Source of the DNA: Pycnopodia helianthoides
Lineage: Eukaryota > Echinodermata > Asteroidea > Forcipulatida > Asteriidae
Reading direction: 5' to 3'
DNA length: 64,000 nt
NCBI GenBank assembly: GCA_032158295.1
Contig: CM063244.1
Span: 4,530,510 to 4,594,509, forward strand
Part shown: positions 48,116 through 60,200 of the stretch, in pieces
How positions within the stretch are numbered: the first letter of the stretch is position 1
Layout of the letters: each line of letters begins with the position of its first letter
Position numbers and translations under genes: made by a program
The notes under the pieces: model-generated
What the model was told of the DNA's origin: nothing
The model's database searches: none
Seen by the model: the letters and a program-made list of their open reading frames with translations, nothing else

Positions 48116-50213
48116 GACTGAAATAAACTTGAGAACAACGAAATCAAGAGTGCACGAAAGAAAAATTGAATATGATAGTAGCTATAACAACAGCAACTGC
48201 TAAATAAATAAAAACAAAATCCTTGATGAAACGAAATGGGGAATCATCCATGAATTTGAATGCGTTTTCATAAAACTGACTTAATTTTGCTGAGGGGGGA
48301 ACCTATGTTTACTTAACACTATCCACGACGTTGTTTTTACTTTTAGGACCATCACAACACGTATGATGAAAATGACATTCGGGATATTATTGACATGGGG
48401 ATTAAGGAGGTCAAGCAGGCAGAAAGCGAGGATAAACAGGACAGCCGGTATGACAAGGATTTCTTCAGCGATGGTGCACTTTCTCGAGGTATCATAGATT
48501 TGTTCATCGCTGGTACCGATACGACCACCAATAGTCTGCTTTGGGTTCTGATGCTCCTGGCTATCCATCCAGATATGCAAACGAAGGTAAAGCCGTTTAA
48601 AATTTGTTACCGAATGTGTTTTGTTTGTTTAGTTTCATTTTTTGCTAAAAGATTGATTCATGCATCCTAGCTACAGTTCATGTCAAAAAAGTGCAATAAC
48701 CCGCATCAATTTCGGGAACCCTAGACTTGTGGACAAGTCGTTAAATGTTTGTAGCTGTGACAGCGTTCCGACTCTCTATGCGAAGCTGGCGACACTGGTG
48801 ATGTTTTCGCGAGACGGCTGGCCCCCGCGAGACTACTGCTCTCGCAGCTACGGTCCCATTATTTAAGGTACACGTTGCCTTGGATCGGGCGAGTTGGTCT
48901 ATAAAAAGCGTTTGTAACCGTTTGTTATAAAATGCATATGGTTAGCTTTGCGAACTAACACAATCGGCCATTTTGTCGAGTCAAGAAATTTGACTCCATA
49001 AAACGGCCGACCGTGTTAGTTCAAGGAAAAACCAAGCATTTTCGAGGCCTTTTTGTGTGGATCAATGAATTCTACTTTTAAAACATCTTTCTAACCATAT
49101 GCATTTTATAGCAAACGGTTACAAACGCTTTTTAAGACCAAATCGTTACAGAAAATCATGACAATACATGACTCGATACATCCTCTCCAGCTTAATATTC
49201 TGTAGCGGATCTTGCATTAATTAAGTTTATACACCATTTTACCTCAAAGGTTCAGTCTGAGATTGATGACGTCATTGGAGGGAGTCGTCAGCCATCAATG
49301 GCAGACAGTCCTAACATGCCGTACACCAATGCTGTTCTATTGGAGACTCAGCGCATGCGCCCTGTGGTTCCGTTGGGTGTTGCTCATTCAACTAGGGATG
49401 ACACGACATTGGAAGGTTACACCATTCCGAAGAAGACGAGTAAGTTACTCAATTAGTAGTTGCTTCTTTCCGAACTTTTTCCCCACACAAAAGGAGGGAC
49501 ATCATTAATTCGGCTTGTTTAAAGCAAGTAATAACATTATTTTTTTCCTGGTTGTACCTTTGGTTCTTAGTTTTGTATGCCCCACTCAATTAACAAGTGG
49601 TTTTTTCTAATCTTTGAATAGGCGTTCTTGTCAACATCTGGGCAGTACACCATGATCCTGCTACGTGGACAGAGCCAGAGAAATACAACCCAAGCCGATT
49701 CCTCTCTGCTGATGGCAAAAGTGTCGTTCAACATGATGCACTCATCCCGTTCGGCACAGGTATAGGACTGTTCTTTTCTTTCGTGGGAAGAATCTGCAAG
49801 ATGAGCGCAAGCTGAATAATTTAATTGTGCGTTTTGGTTTCCATTCGGGCGCCCTTTAATTAGTGCAAGCCGAGCGCAAACCGCATTTAGCATTTTAGTA
49901 TGCTAACATGTATTCTACAGAAAAGTTCATACTTATGGTTTATGGTTTTCAGTAGTGTTGGTATTCTAGTGCAAACACCATATCGTCTGAGTTTAATTTA
50001 TTCACAGGACATTCTATTTTGAAACTATTTTCAGGTCGTCGTGCTTGCTTGGGTGAAAATCTCGCTAAAACTGAGCTCTTTGTTTTCTTTGTCAACATCT
50101 TTCAACGATACACCGTTACCTTTCCGGAGGGTAAACCAATCCCGTCGCATGATGGATCAGCTGGTATTATACTCAGCCCTGGACCTTACGAACTGTGCGC
50201 CACCAAACGTTAA
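46462..50213 (+). CDS. Cytochrome P450, CYP2 clan (P450-3), six exons
   Basis: Exons: 46462-46813, 46933-47339, 48347-48586, 49250-49439, 49622-49759, 50035-50213; 501 residues, phases 1,0,0,1,1. Landmarks are an anchor (about 10-32), PPGP hinge, helix C WKARR, helix I AGTDTT (308-313) with the conserved Asp311, ExxR as ETQR (365-368), PSRF and heme Cys447 in FGTGRRAC. All catalytic landmarks are standard, unlike P450-1 and P450-2. The donor of intron 1 is G|GTTACT, weak compared with GTAAGC and GTAATT in the paralogues. Introns are short (all 1.1 kb or less). Residues from SIEHSINEES to the proline-rich turn, and from NIWAVHHDPATW to DGKSVVQH, are almost identical to the other genes, which suggests strong constraint or gene conversion. 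Predicted ER-bound monooxygenase; substrate unknown. Confidence 0.93.
48083..48113. repeat. (TA)n microsatellite in intron 2 of P450-3
   Basis: About 15 TA dinucleotides. Confidence 0.95.
48870..49135. mobile_element. Foldback MITE in intron 3 of P450-3
   Basis: The left arm GGTCTATAAAAAGCGTTTGT, AACCGTTTGTTATAAAATGC, ATATGGTTAG pairs with the complement at about 49083-49135. An inner hairpin pairs GAACTAACAC and CGGCCATTTTGT with their complements. The left outer sequence (CACGTTGCCTTGGATCGGGC) has no partner, so the right end is truncated. Related sequence is at 58192-58250 and 58877-58930. Confidence 0.8.
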
Positions 50214-50280
50214 TAAGTATTCAAGCTTCGGGTCAACGTGGGGTAAAATTTTCGAGTCCTTCGCTTGTTGTTGTGTATAA

Positions 50281-51400
50281 TTAGGTGTTCGGGCATTCCG
50301 CCCGAAAACCTATTGTTACTGTTCTGTTTTTTTTTTTTTTTTTTTTTTCCACTTTATCTGAGATCCTTTCTCAATTTTCGCAAAAAGTATAACTCCTAGA
50401 GACTTGAAACTTATCATGCACTTAGACCTTAGTGTATAGACGAAACCGCACTTTTTCGGGGCGATGACGTCATCGACGACGTCATAACATCCAAAATAAA
50501 AAATAATGAGAAAAACTGTAAATCGTCATATCTAGAGAACCATAAATGATAAATACATGATCTTTGCTTCATATGAAAGTTCAACATTTTGTTTACAACT
50601 CTTACACAAAATGTGACCCCATGTGACCTTTACTTCCGGTCGAAAACGGACGTTTAAGGTTTTTTGGCGGAAACGTTGTAACCTATGAACCAAATATGGT
50701 ACACCTTTAATCATTGTATCATCTGAAGGCCCTTGAACAATTCTACAAATCTTTCATTAGGTACGACCCCATGTGACCTTTACTTCCGCTCAAAACCGGA
50801 AGTTGAATTTTCTTACATAAAGAAAACTCGTCATATCTCATGAACCATAAACGTTTTAGACTTAAAACTTCACAAATACTTAGACCTTTGTGTTTAAATA
50901 TATATGTGTGAAATTCGGTTTGATGATGTTATCGATGACGTCATAACAATAAATCACTGTTTAATATTTAGAAAAATCATAATTGGAGAATCACAAATGC
51001 TACATGTAAGATACTTGCACAATAAAAAATCTCTTGCCAGATTATGCAAATCACATACACAATGTGACACCATATGACCTATGCTTCCGGTTGAAACCGG
51101 AAGTTCAAATTCAGATTTCAAACGTTCATTTCTCATAAACCAAGAAGTGTATTGTCTTGAAACTTACTATGTATATAGATTGTAGTATGTATATGACACC
51201 CAAATTGTTTTGGTGCGATGACGTCATCGATGACGTCATAACAATTAATCAACGTTTAATATTAAAAACAATCATAATCGGAGAACCAAAAATGCTACAT
51301 GTAAGGTACTTGCACCATAAAAAAGCTCCGGCCGAATTGTACAAATCACATTCAAAGGGTGACCCCATACGACCTGAGATATATTTCTAAGTGAAATTGG
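50281..51400. repeat. Units with palindromic TGACGTCA and ACTTCCGG...CCGGAAGT motifs
   Basis: Starts with a hairpin (GTGTTCGGGCATT, CCGCCCGAA) and a T run. About three to four related units of 280-450 bases follow. Each has TGTGACCCCATGTGACCT or a variant, TTCCGGT(C/T)GAAAACGG or a variant, AACCATAAA and TGACGTCATAACA. TGACGTCA occurs at 50465-50472, 50936-50943, 51219-51226 and 51231-51238. It belongs to the same superfamily as 22093-23270. No open frame is preserved. Confidence 0.75.
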
Positions 51401-51929
51401 CTATTAAAATATCAAAATCTCGATCCAATACCTTACGTGGCATGTGGCATACTACTCGCGACTGATTCCAGGGCAACGGAGTGGAAGCTAGCCTTATGTC
51501 AAGACGCTTGTTGCCTGACATTTAATTGCTATGTTAAATGTCGTCCCCATTTCATTCAAACACAATCTGACATCACTCACGAACACCTGTGTGTTTGTTG
51601 TTTACAAATACTGTACGTCTGGTTACAATTGCAGTTGTTTTTGAAAATTCCCTCCATTGACTCGGGTCTGCAAACTATGTTCTTTTATTGAGCATATAGG
51701 TTTGTTTGTTGTTGTTTTATTTTTTGTTTTCAAATTTCAATTGGATCAATTTCATCTACTTCATACGCGAACTTGTGCATTCAGTTTAACAATCTTACAA
51801 AGTTGCAAATCGTCTTGGGTATTGTTTTTTTTTTTCTTTCTTTCTTTCTTTTTTTTCTTCCTCTTTTTTCAACTGTTTGTGTTGACATTTTCACAAAGTT
51901 TCAGGACACAATTAGCATAGCTGACGATC

Positions 51930-52330
51930 TTATAACTGTTCGTCTTAATTATTGTAATAGTTTATTTTATGATTTACAGAGTTCACAATTATCTAGAGTG
52001 CATAAGATTCACTCCATTAGATACAATGGCTGCCTATTCACTATCGTAGTAAATTTACAATTAGTTAATTGACATTCGAGGCTTTTCATGACCTCGCTTC
52101 AAAGTATATCATTGATATTTTGTCAAAGACCATTCAAGCTATTAATTGAGTTCTAATAATTAAGGCTACTTTTCAATTACCCAACTGGTAAAATGCGACA
52201 ATTCCACTGGGGACAAGTCATTTATTCAAGCTGCACCGACACTTTGGAATGGATTACCCTCCAATTATTCAATCGACACAGTCTCTTTCTATTTTTAAGA
52301 TTGAGCTTGTTGTTTGTACTATTTTGCTGT
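51930..52330 (+). pseudogene. Decayed C-terminal part of a CR1/L2-like reverse transcriptase
   Basis: Translated pieces in shifting frames match the tail of non-LTR retrotransposon polyproteins: VRLNYCNSLFYDLQSSQL at about 51937, then a GFHDLASKYIIDILSK-type stretch, then KSFIQAAPTLWNGLPSN at about 52216. Frameshifts and stops separate them. It is an old, immobile fragment. Confidence 0.75.
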
Positions 52331-53080
52331 TTTACTCTATTGTGCTGACTTTTTACAATATTGAAGCTTATTGTAGTGCGCTTTTGAAAACAAATTTATG
52401 TTGAGATTTTTTGTTTTGTTTATAGTGGCAACAAAACTCACCGAGATGAGTAGAAATTATTTTAGACGTCATCAAACGTCATTTCATTCAATTTGAAAAC
52501 ATTTTAGAGGACATTGTTTCTCTGGAGAACTGGTACTGGCTTGGACATTGTTACTCGTTAAATTGAAGCTCTAGATGCTCAAACACTTAGAAAAAAAATA
52601 AACCGCTTACTGTATTAAAATAATCTCTTTAAACTCATTTTAATAATGAGAAGAAACCAGTGTAATCCCATATCAGCCGTATAACTTTTGAAGTAGATTA
52701 TGTAACGTAGGCGAGACGAGATTTATAGAGAGAGTAATTAAACCAATCAAATTCACTTTCAATTGAGCTGTGTCCGTCCCCGTCATGTGCTGTGCTCTTT
52801 CCCGCTCACTTGGTGAGTGTGTATGTGTATGTGTTTATAATAATGGGGTTTGGCTAGTGCAGTGCACTACGGGCCTGGCCGTAGACTGCCGCAAAAACGG
52901 ATGGACCTAGATTAATATCCAGCCTGCTAAGCCAGACCGACACAGTATAATCTGTTATCGCACGGCCTCGACCCTGCCGGTTTTAAAGCACATTGTACAA
53001 CATTGATTGTCAAACACCAGTGTCTGCACTGTACGTGACCCAACATAAATACATGCAATAACAAACATGTGAAAGTTTAA
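52331..53080. other. Intergenic DNA, nothing recognised
   Basis: AT-rich sequence with no domain, repeat family or RNA gene that I can identify. Confidence 0.5.
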
Positions 53081-53302
53081 AGAAACATTACAGAATTGGT
53101 TTTTGCTAACAAAACAGTTGCTTGCAGTGTAAGCACTTTATGTAATCCACCATATACATAAACTGACAAACCTGTAGAAGTTTGAGATCGATCGGCCTTT
53201 TGGGTCACGAGGAAATAGTGAGAAACCGATTACACATTTGCATGAAATCATATAGATTCAACAAATGAATAAAACGCTTACTGAGCGATAAACTCCCATC
53301 GG
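53081..53302 (+). mobile_element. Truncated MITE, AGGAACATTACAG family, copy 3
   Basis: Follows TTAA (53077-53080) and matches the first 220 bases of the family up to GAGCGATAAACTCCCATCGG. Unrelated sequence then begins, so the right end is lost. Confidence 0.85.
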
Positions 53303-53444
53303 TCTCCCTATTTTGTCAATATCTTTGTTCGGGGGTGCCAGTCAGAAGCCATGCAAACGTTAACTGCCGTGTAGCCAAGGATCACACACAAGTTTACGAT
53401 ACAACCTGGGAAGCAGCAGCCACGGGATCACCTTGAGGGTATTA

Positions 53445-53945
53445 TAAATACCTATGCTAAGTATATATTATTGATACAACTATTAAATTACTGAAGCAGT
53501 CAAGAGCACGAAACTAGCTTGAAAAATGCTCTCAGTCTAAAAAAAAAAAAAAAAAGTGTATTTTACAGTATTTGAAATTATTACCACCTTCAGATAAAAT
53601 GGACGCGTCCAGGCAGTCTCATTCTCCCAGCCACGCCAACCGTAATAAGTACTATGTACAAAGGTGTAAAAAGATACGTACAACTAACGGAAACGGATTG
53701 TACAAGTTTTTAGTCCCTAGTCATGAGAGCAGTAGTCTCGTAAAGATAGTTGCGAAAGATCCGTTTCGTTATCACCTCGTGGGACATTTAACGACTTGTC
53801 CGACATTCAACGACTTGTCCACGAGTCTAGAGGAAAAACTGTCGTCTCTTGTCGCTTCAACAAAGTGGGAAAGTGTTTCGTTCAGAATTAAGCGTTTGTA
53901 GTCAACAAAGATGAACTTTGGTAAGCCTAGTGATTTAGTCTTCCC
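53445..53945. repeat. Dispersed 0.5 kb duplicate, also at about 62945-63425
   Basis: Both copies share TGCTAAGTATA, ACTATTAAATTACTGAA, GACGCGTCCAG, CAACCGTAATAAGTACTA, GTCCACGAGTCTAGA-like and TGATTTAGTCTTCC in the same order. The first copy has a 109-codon frame (53572-53901). In the second this frame is broken by stops and indels, so it is not supported as a gene. A short related piece lies near 48718-48745. Confidence 0.75.
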
Positions 53946-54267
53946 ACAACCATGCACGTTCTATGGTAGCTGCCACTGGTTCCCTGTTTCTCAGCTTGTA
54001 ATATCTTGAGATTCACAAGAGTTGTTGCTAATTCGGTGCTTGCTTGGTTTATTCCGCTCACATATCTCTTGCTTAATTTAATACACATACATGTACTTAT
54101 CAAAGGGCTACTGTTTCAAGGGTACCAATCACTGCATAGGATGGTGGTCTTTATGCATTATTCATTAGTTAGGTTGGGTCATGATTGGAATGTTGATGAG
54201 GTAAACACGGGTAGCTCTATCAGTGTGAGTGTGTAGTGTAAGGATACTACACAGCTGGTAACCCTAA

Positions 54268-54500
54268 TTTTTTTTTTTTTTTTTTTGTAAACCCTACCCC
54301 TCCCTCACCTCCCTACCACCTACCCTACCCCTACCCTACCCCTACCCTACCCTACCTACCCTACCCTACCTACCCTACCCCCCTACCCTACCCTACCCCT
54401 TACCCACTCCCTACCCCTCCCCATCCCCTACCCTACCCCTACCCATTCCCCTACCCCTACCTACTCCTACATACCCCTACCCCTACCCCTACAGCTACAG
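54268..54500. repeat. T run followed by CCCTACC-rich tract
   Basis: Irregular repeats of CCCTA, CCCCTA and CCTACC for about 210 bases. The complementary strand is a dense series of GGGTAGGG blocks that could form G-quadruplexes. It resembles a degenerate interstitial telomere-like tract but is not (TTAGGG)n. Confidence 0.9.
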
Positions 54501-54908
54501 CTACCATAGAACTTGCACAGTGGTTGTGATTCGTGGTTTAGCTTCATTATGTCTGTTTGGTTATAATATCTCAGGTTACAAGGTCTATTTTACTATTTTG
54601 AGCTCTGACCTCAAATTTATTGAGAGAACGTTGACATTTTGTTTGAAATTTTGTTCGGGCGTTACGGCAGCGCGAACTGTATACTCCCCGGGCAAAGGAG
54701 CTGGGAATGAAGAAAACAACTATTATTGGCCCAATGACTAGAACACTAGTGTAAAGTGCATTGGTGCATTATTATGAATAGCGCTGTTCTTATACAGAAC
54801 TTGTATACAAAAAATGCATGAACGCATTGCCCTGAAGATGAAAATCTAATTTGTTGAAATTGGCTGATTAGACCTATTATATAAATTTACGAAAATTCAG
54901 TTTTGTTC

Positions 54909-55856
54909 AATGCGCCGTATTTTTGACCGCGTGAGGGCGCTCTCAAAAATAATTGTATCACTTCCGGGGTATAACTTAGGAACGTTACAGAATTGGTAAA
55001 AAAACACTTTTGAAATATACTTTTTGATCACAGATTTACATAAAACTTACACGGTCTAATGATGATGAAAGTAGAAAACATCCCTTGAAATATTTCTGTC
55101 TGAAATGCCATATTTGATGAGAAATGAATAAACTAATTTTCCGATTGGAGTTTATCGCTCAGTGAGCGTTTTATTCATTTGTTGAATCTATATGATTTCA
55201 TGCAAATGTGTAATCGGTTTTTCTCGTAACCCAGATGGCTGATTGATCTCAAACTTCTACAGGATTGTCAGTTTATGTATATGGTGGATTACATAAAGTG
55301 CTTACACTGCCAGCAACTGTTTTGTTAGCAAAAAACAATTCTGTAATGTTCCTTTAAGGGATTATCGTCTGCTCAGGTGGCTGTGTACAGTTTTAACATC
55401 GGCGTTCTGTCACGCGAGAGAGTTTAGTCAGTGCTTCTAGAATCTAAGGTGGATTATATAACGGCTCTTTTAAAGAAATAAAGAGCCCTGCATCTAATCT
55501 TAAAAAATATCAGAACTGGCAGTTAAGCGTGGCTCATCCTTTCCTCTTTATATTTAAAAAGAGACAACTGTTCTCCGCAAACAAAAACTGCTTCAAATAC
55601 TTCCTCCAGACAGTTAAGGACTGAAACACATTACTACCAGACGTCATATCCATCACGGTCAATAAGAATTTAAAGGAGCCGTTATTACCTTAGATTATAT
55701 AAGCACTGACTAAACTCTCTTGCGCACAGAAGTGACAGAACGCCGATGCTAAACTGTACACAGGTATAAACTGAGCAGACGTCGAGTTAATATACCCCCG
55801 GAAGTAATAAAAATGTGTTTGAGAGCGCCCTCACGCGGTCAAAAATACGGCGCATT
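54909..55856. mobile_element. Long foldback element with a nested MITE
   Basis: The left arm AATGCGCCGTATTTTTGACC, GCGTGAGGGCGCTCTCAAA through CTTCCGGGGTATA pairs with the right arm at about 55791-55856. Pairing resumes after the nested MITE: GTCTGCTCAG, TGTGTACAGTTT, GGCGTTCTGTCACG and GAGTTTAGTCAGTGCTT at 55371-55440 match the inverse at 55709-55780. Without the MITE (54978-55353) the host is a near-continuous foldback of about 570 bases. Confidence 0.85.
54978..55353 (-). mobile_element. MITE, AGGAACATTACAG family, copy 4 (inverted, nested)
   Basis: Inverse of 30429-30815, inserted into the left arm of the foldback. The right side has TTAA (55354-55357); the left side retains CTTA only. 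Confidence 0.87.
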
Positions 55857-55934
55857 AAAAACAAAAAAACAAAAAAACTGACAATATTGAATTGTAAGTT
55901 TGACATAAAGACATCAGGCAAGTTAACAGGTTGC

Positions 55935-56258
55935 CACCGTCATACCATAACGGTTTACCTCTACCAGGCTGGCACTGCATGGCCCATTATAGGTTGTGGA
56001 CCATCATTCCATAAAAGTTTGCCCCTACCAGGCCGGCACTGTCCCATAATACAGCTTGTGTACCGTCGTATCAGAGAGGTTTACCCCTACCGGCACGCGA
56101 ATTTTTTTTTTTCCCAAACGACATTGCTATGATGACCCTTTTTTGTTATGATTTTGATTTTTTTTTTTTCGATCGGAATGCGGATGTTGGAAAGAAATAA
56201 AATATAAAAAAAAGGAAACAAAAAAAAAGTTTGGGAAAAAAAAAAATTCGGCCGGCAC
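55935..56258. repeat. Three 75 bp tandem units and a flanking hairpin
   Basis: ACCGTCATACCATAACGG, then TTTACC(T/C)CTACCAGGC and (T/C)GGCACTG, repeat about three times to 56098. Then GCGAATTTTTTTTTT, TCCCAAAC (about 56096-56120) pairs with GTTTGGGAAAAAAAAAAA, TTCGGCCGG (about 56230-56257). Confidence 0.75.
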
Positions 56259-56259
56259 A

Positions 56260-57060
56260 GGCTTCCGCCAGTGGATTAAGGGCCTCTTGACCAATCAGAA
56301 GGCTGCACTTGGGTCACGTGATTCCTAATTTGCATATTTTGAGGAGCTGCTGGACTGAACCATTTTGGCTAGAAGGGGTGTGTAGGTATATCGTATGGGA
56401 CGTTTCACTGACTTTTTAACACTATAATGAATGTGCAACAGTCATTATTGTAAACAATTAGGTAAATAAGTAGAGTTATATTTGTTAAGGTATATTAATT
56501 AATTAATTAATTCAGACAACCCTAGATTACGGCAAGTTTTACCGTCGCGACAGGCGCAGCCCTTCGGAAAGTCATACGGGTCTTCCCCGAAACATACTGT
56601 AAAGGTACCGTCCTTCGTATAACGATAGGGTCTTTGACCCTAACCAAAAGTGTAGTTGTAATATCATTCCCACTCAGGGTGACAGACTAAGCACATTTTG
56701 GCAATAACACAACGTTCATGTTGAGACAAGTTATGACGATAAATTCCATCGAGTCTCTACCACACAATGACCCGTTGGTAACCACGCTGGCAATAATTTT
56801 TGAAAACTGATTTGTTTTGTTCCACAAAGTGTATTCCATGGTCTTGTATGATAATTAAACCTGAGGTCAGCACACTGTCCGTGGAAATAAACTAACCAAA
56901 TTCACCGGCGTGCGTGCATAAAACTCAATAGAGTGCATGAAACTCCTGCATGTTTTCAGTTCCTCCATGTGAAAAGGCATCGTCGAAGTAGGCTCCTCAA
57001 TCATTCGGAAAGAACAAATTTGTTCTCGTAACGCCAAGATAATTACCCCCCCCCCAAAAA
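56260..57060. other. Upstream region of P450-4
   Basis: No gene recognised. If P450-4 has a separate first exon it should lie in or before this stretch, but I cannot single one out. Confidence 0.4.
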
Positions 57061-57082
57061 AAAAATAATAATAATAAAATAA

Positions 57083-57129
<47 letters not shown>

Positions 57130-57135
57130 ATAGAT
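57061..57135. repeat. (AAT)n/(AAAT)n microsatellite
   Basis: AAT and AAAT units for about 75 bases, just upstream of P450-4. Confidence 0.95.
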
Positions 57136-57281
57136 AAAATATTTTCAATATTTTTGGGACCGTCGATATTTTGCAAGATGTTTTATATATTAATGTATGT
57201 TTTGCATTCTACATTATATTAAATATATTTCATACAAATTACACATAAATTTATTTATTTATAAAATTAATATTTTCCCTT

Positions 57282-60200
57282 TTGCTTGCCATATTTCACC
57301 ATCCCGTAGATTTGTTCGCAATAATTGGTTGGCAAACGGTTGTGATCTTCCTCGTTGTGTTCTTCGTTGGACTGTACTGGATTCAACAACCGGGAAACCT
57401 TCCACCAGGACCGACTGGTTGGCCAGTAGTAGGCTGTTCACTCAACGTCAACAAAGGACAACCTCACATTGCTTTCACCAATTGGTCGAAGCAGTTTGGA
57501 GGAGTGTTTAGCGTTCGACTTGGCCCTAAGCTTTTCGTTATTTTGAATGATTTACACAGCATCAAGAAGGCTTTGCATGAGCAAGCTGATGTTTTCTCTG
57601 ACAGATTTATTACAAACTTTGCAAAGCTACTGGGAGTAAAAGGTAATTATTCCTAACAAACCTACAACCTATACAACTGAACTATTTAATATTAACTTGT
57701 GCTGAAATATAAATTTAGGGAAATAAAACATTTTGGCATTTTTTTTTCTCTCCTTTATAACAGGCAGTTTCATTTTTGAAGATGGCCCTGTCTGGAAGGA
57801 GCGTCGTCGCTTTGGTCTTGGAGCTCTGAGAAGCTTTGGTATGGGCAAGAAGAGCATTGAGCATTCCATCAACGAGGAATCACGGTACCTCCTCGACGGC
57901 TTCGTAGACCAAGACGGAAAACCATTTGATCCAGCTCACCTTGTCAACAATGCCGTCTCCAACATCATTTGTAAAGTATGCTTCGGCTACAGGTTCGACT
58001 ACTCAGATCCCAAATTCGCTGAACTTATTGGTGGTCTCCGACAACAGCTATCCCAAACGGGTACCACGTCACTCGTAAATCTGTTCAAATGGATGGTGAA
58101 TAATCGGTCAAAAAGGACTTCCCAAATGACCCTGGATTTCGTCGGTGAAATCGTTCAGGTAATAAGCTCATAATTCATTCAATTCTTAAAGGGCCACGTT
58201 GGATTAGTCGAATTGGGCCATTAAAAGTTTTTGTTATGAAATGAATATGGTTGGAATGAACCCTGCGTGACACCATCAAAACAAAACTCACACGCTTACG
58301 CCATCGTACTGCAATCCACAGTCCGTTTGTATTTGCGTGATTTTTTTTTTTTTTTTGGAGAACCCAATCACTTTTAAATGGCCCAAAACCTTTTAAATAT
58401 AGACCCTTTTGACTAAATACAACTAATAAAAGCAAAACTTTTTTTTAAGATTAGCCCACATTTGTTTCTGTGTATATTTTATACCACATGGTTCAATTTA
58501 CCTAGAGGCGGCCATTAGCCCCAATGGTGAAAAATGGCCAACAATTCCTCAGGGAATTCCGGGAGAGCTGGTTATTGATGGATTTTGGGGGGTGAAATAG
58601 ACCCCGGATAGTAACAAGACATTTACCATGCTAGTTAGCTTGGTGTAGATTGGGGCACCTGTAATATTTTTAGATAAAAATAATTTTAAAAAATGGCGGA
58701 GCACTGATTATTTAATTAAAAACGGACTGTTGATTGCAGTACGATGGCATCATGCAAGGTCACGCAAGGTTAAAAATTTGAATAATCCTCACAATGCTTT
58801 GAAATTGCGTGGTCTTGCTTTGACTTGTTGAACTAGTAAAACATCTTCGCGACTTTATTCAATTCACAACGAACGCTTTTAAACGCGTTTTATAGCTCAA
58901 ATAGCCCAATCCAAGCCATTGGACACGTTGCTTTCGGATTTGGCGCTTTGGGCTCTGCGAAGCGTTTGTTATGAAATGAGTAATGGTTGGCAAGATGTTG
59001 TAATCTAATGATTCAAATTATTATCCATTGTTATTGGTGTTTTTAGTATGGAACTCGGTCGGCTATTTTGTAGAACCTAAGTGCTGACTCCCCAATGTTT
59101 TTTTTTTTTTTACACTACTCACTAATCACGACACACTATATGTGTTTTAGTGCATTAACAAATCTTTTAAAGGGACAAGGAGCAATTCCAAACTGCAGAA
59201 TTTTGAGAGAGTTGACGGCAATGACCCACTTTGAATCCTTGTATATCTCAAGCAATATTTTATGGAAACGAACTTTTCTGATTGAAAAAGTTGCTATAAT
59301 GAGTGAAACGAACCTGAGAATATCGAAATCAAGTGTGCACGAAAGAGAAATTGAATACGAAAGTAGCTAACAACAACAGCAACAAAACTAAGGGGGTTCT
59401 GAAAAGACCGAGGAAACCTTTATTTACTCAACAATTTCCCGCCGAAATGAAACAATAGTATACACAATCAAACTCGGCTTGTCAAATCACCTGAAGTTTT
59501 TTCTTCATCTTAAACTTCTAGGATCATCATAACACGTATGATGAAAATGACATCCGGGATATTATTGACATGGGGTTCAAGCAGTCAGAAAGCAAGGATA
59601 AAGATGGCGGCCGGTATGACAAGGATTTCTTCAGCGATGGTGTACTTTCTCGAAGTATCATAGATTTATTCATCGCTGGCACCGATACGACCACAAATAG
59701 TCTGCTTTGGGGTTTGATGTTCATGGCTCTCAATCCTGATATGCAAATGAAGGTACAGCCTTATGAAATTAAATGTTACGAAATGTGTGTTGTTTGTTGC
59801 ATTTCGCAATTTATAAAGATTGCTTCATGCCTAGCTTCAGTTCTTGTCAATAATGTGCAATAAATCCGTACCAATGTCGGGAACCCATGTTGTATTTCTC
59901 TACACTCTAAAAATTACCGGGTCGGAATGGACCTGGATTCCGGTTCCTCTGGGTCTGAACCATTTCTGGATCCGTATGTTCTGGAATCTGTCAAAATGAC
60001 CCAAAATTGTCAGCCTGTCCAGGAATGATTCGGGCCCCCTGTGACTCGGAATCCAGGCCAATTCTGGAGTTTTTAGAGTGCAGCGCTATCTGTGAGAACC
60101 AAACCACACCCTAAGCAATTAGATACAGAAATACATGACAATACATGACTCGTAGCCCCTACACCCTCTCCAGTTAATAGTCTGTAGCGGATCTTGCATT

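Noticed and set aside
53572..53901. 109-codon plus-strand frame
   Set aside because: The homologous copy near 63060-63400 has stops and indels, the peptide has no recognisable domain, and the frame lies wholly in a dispersed repeat.
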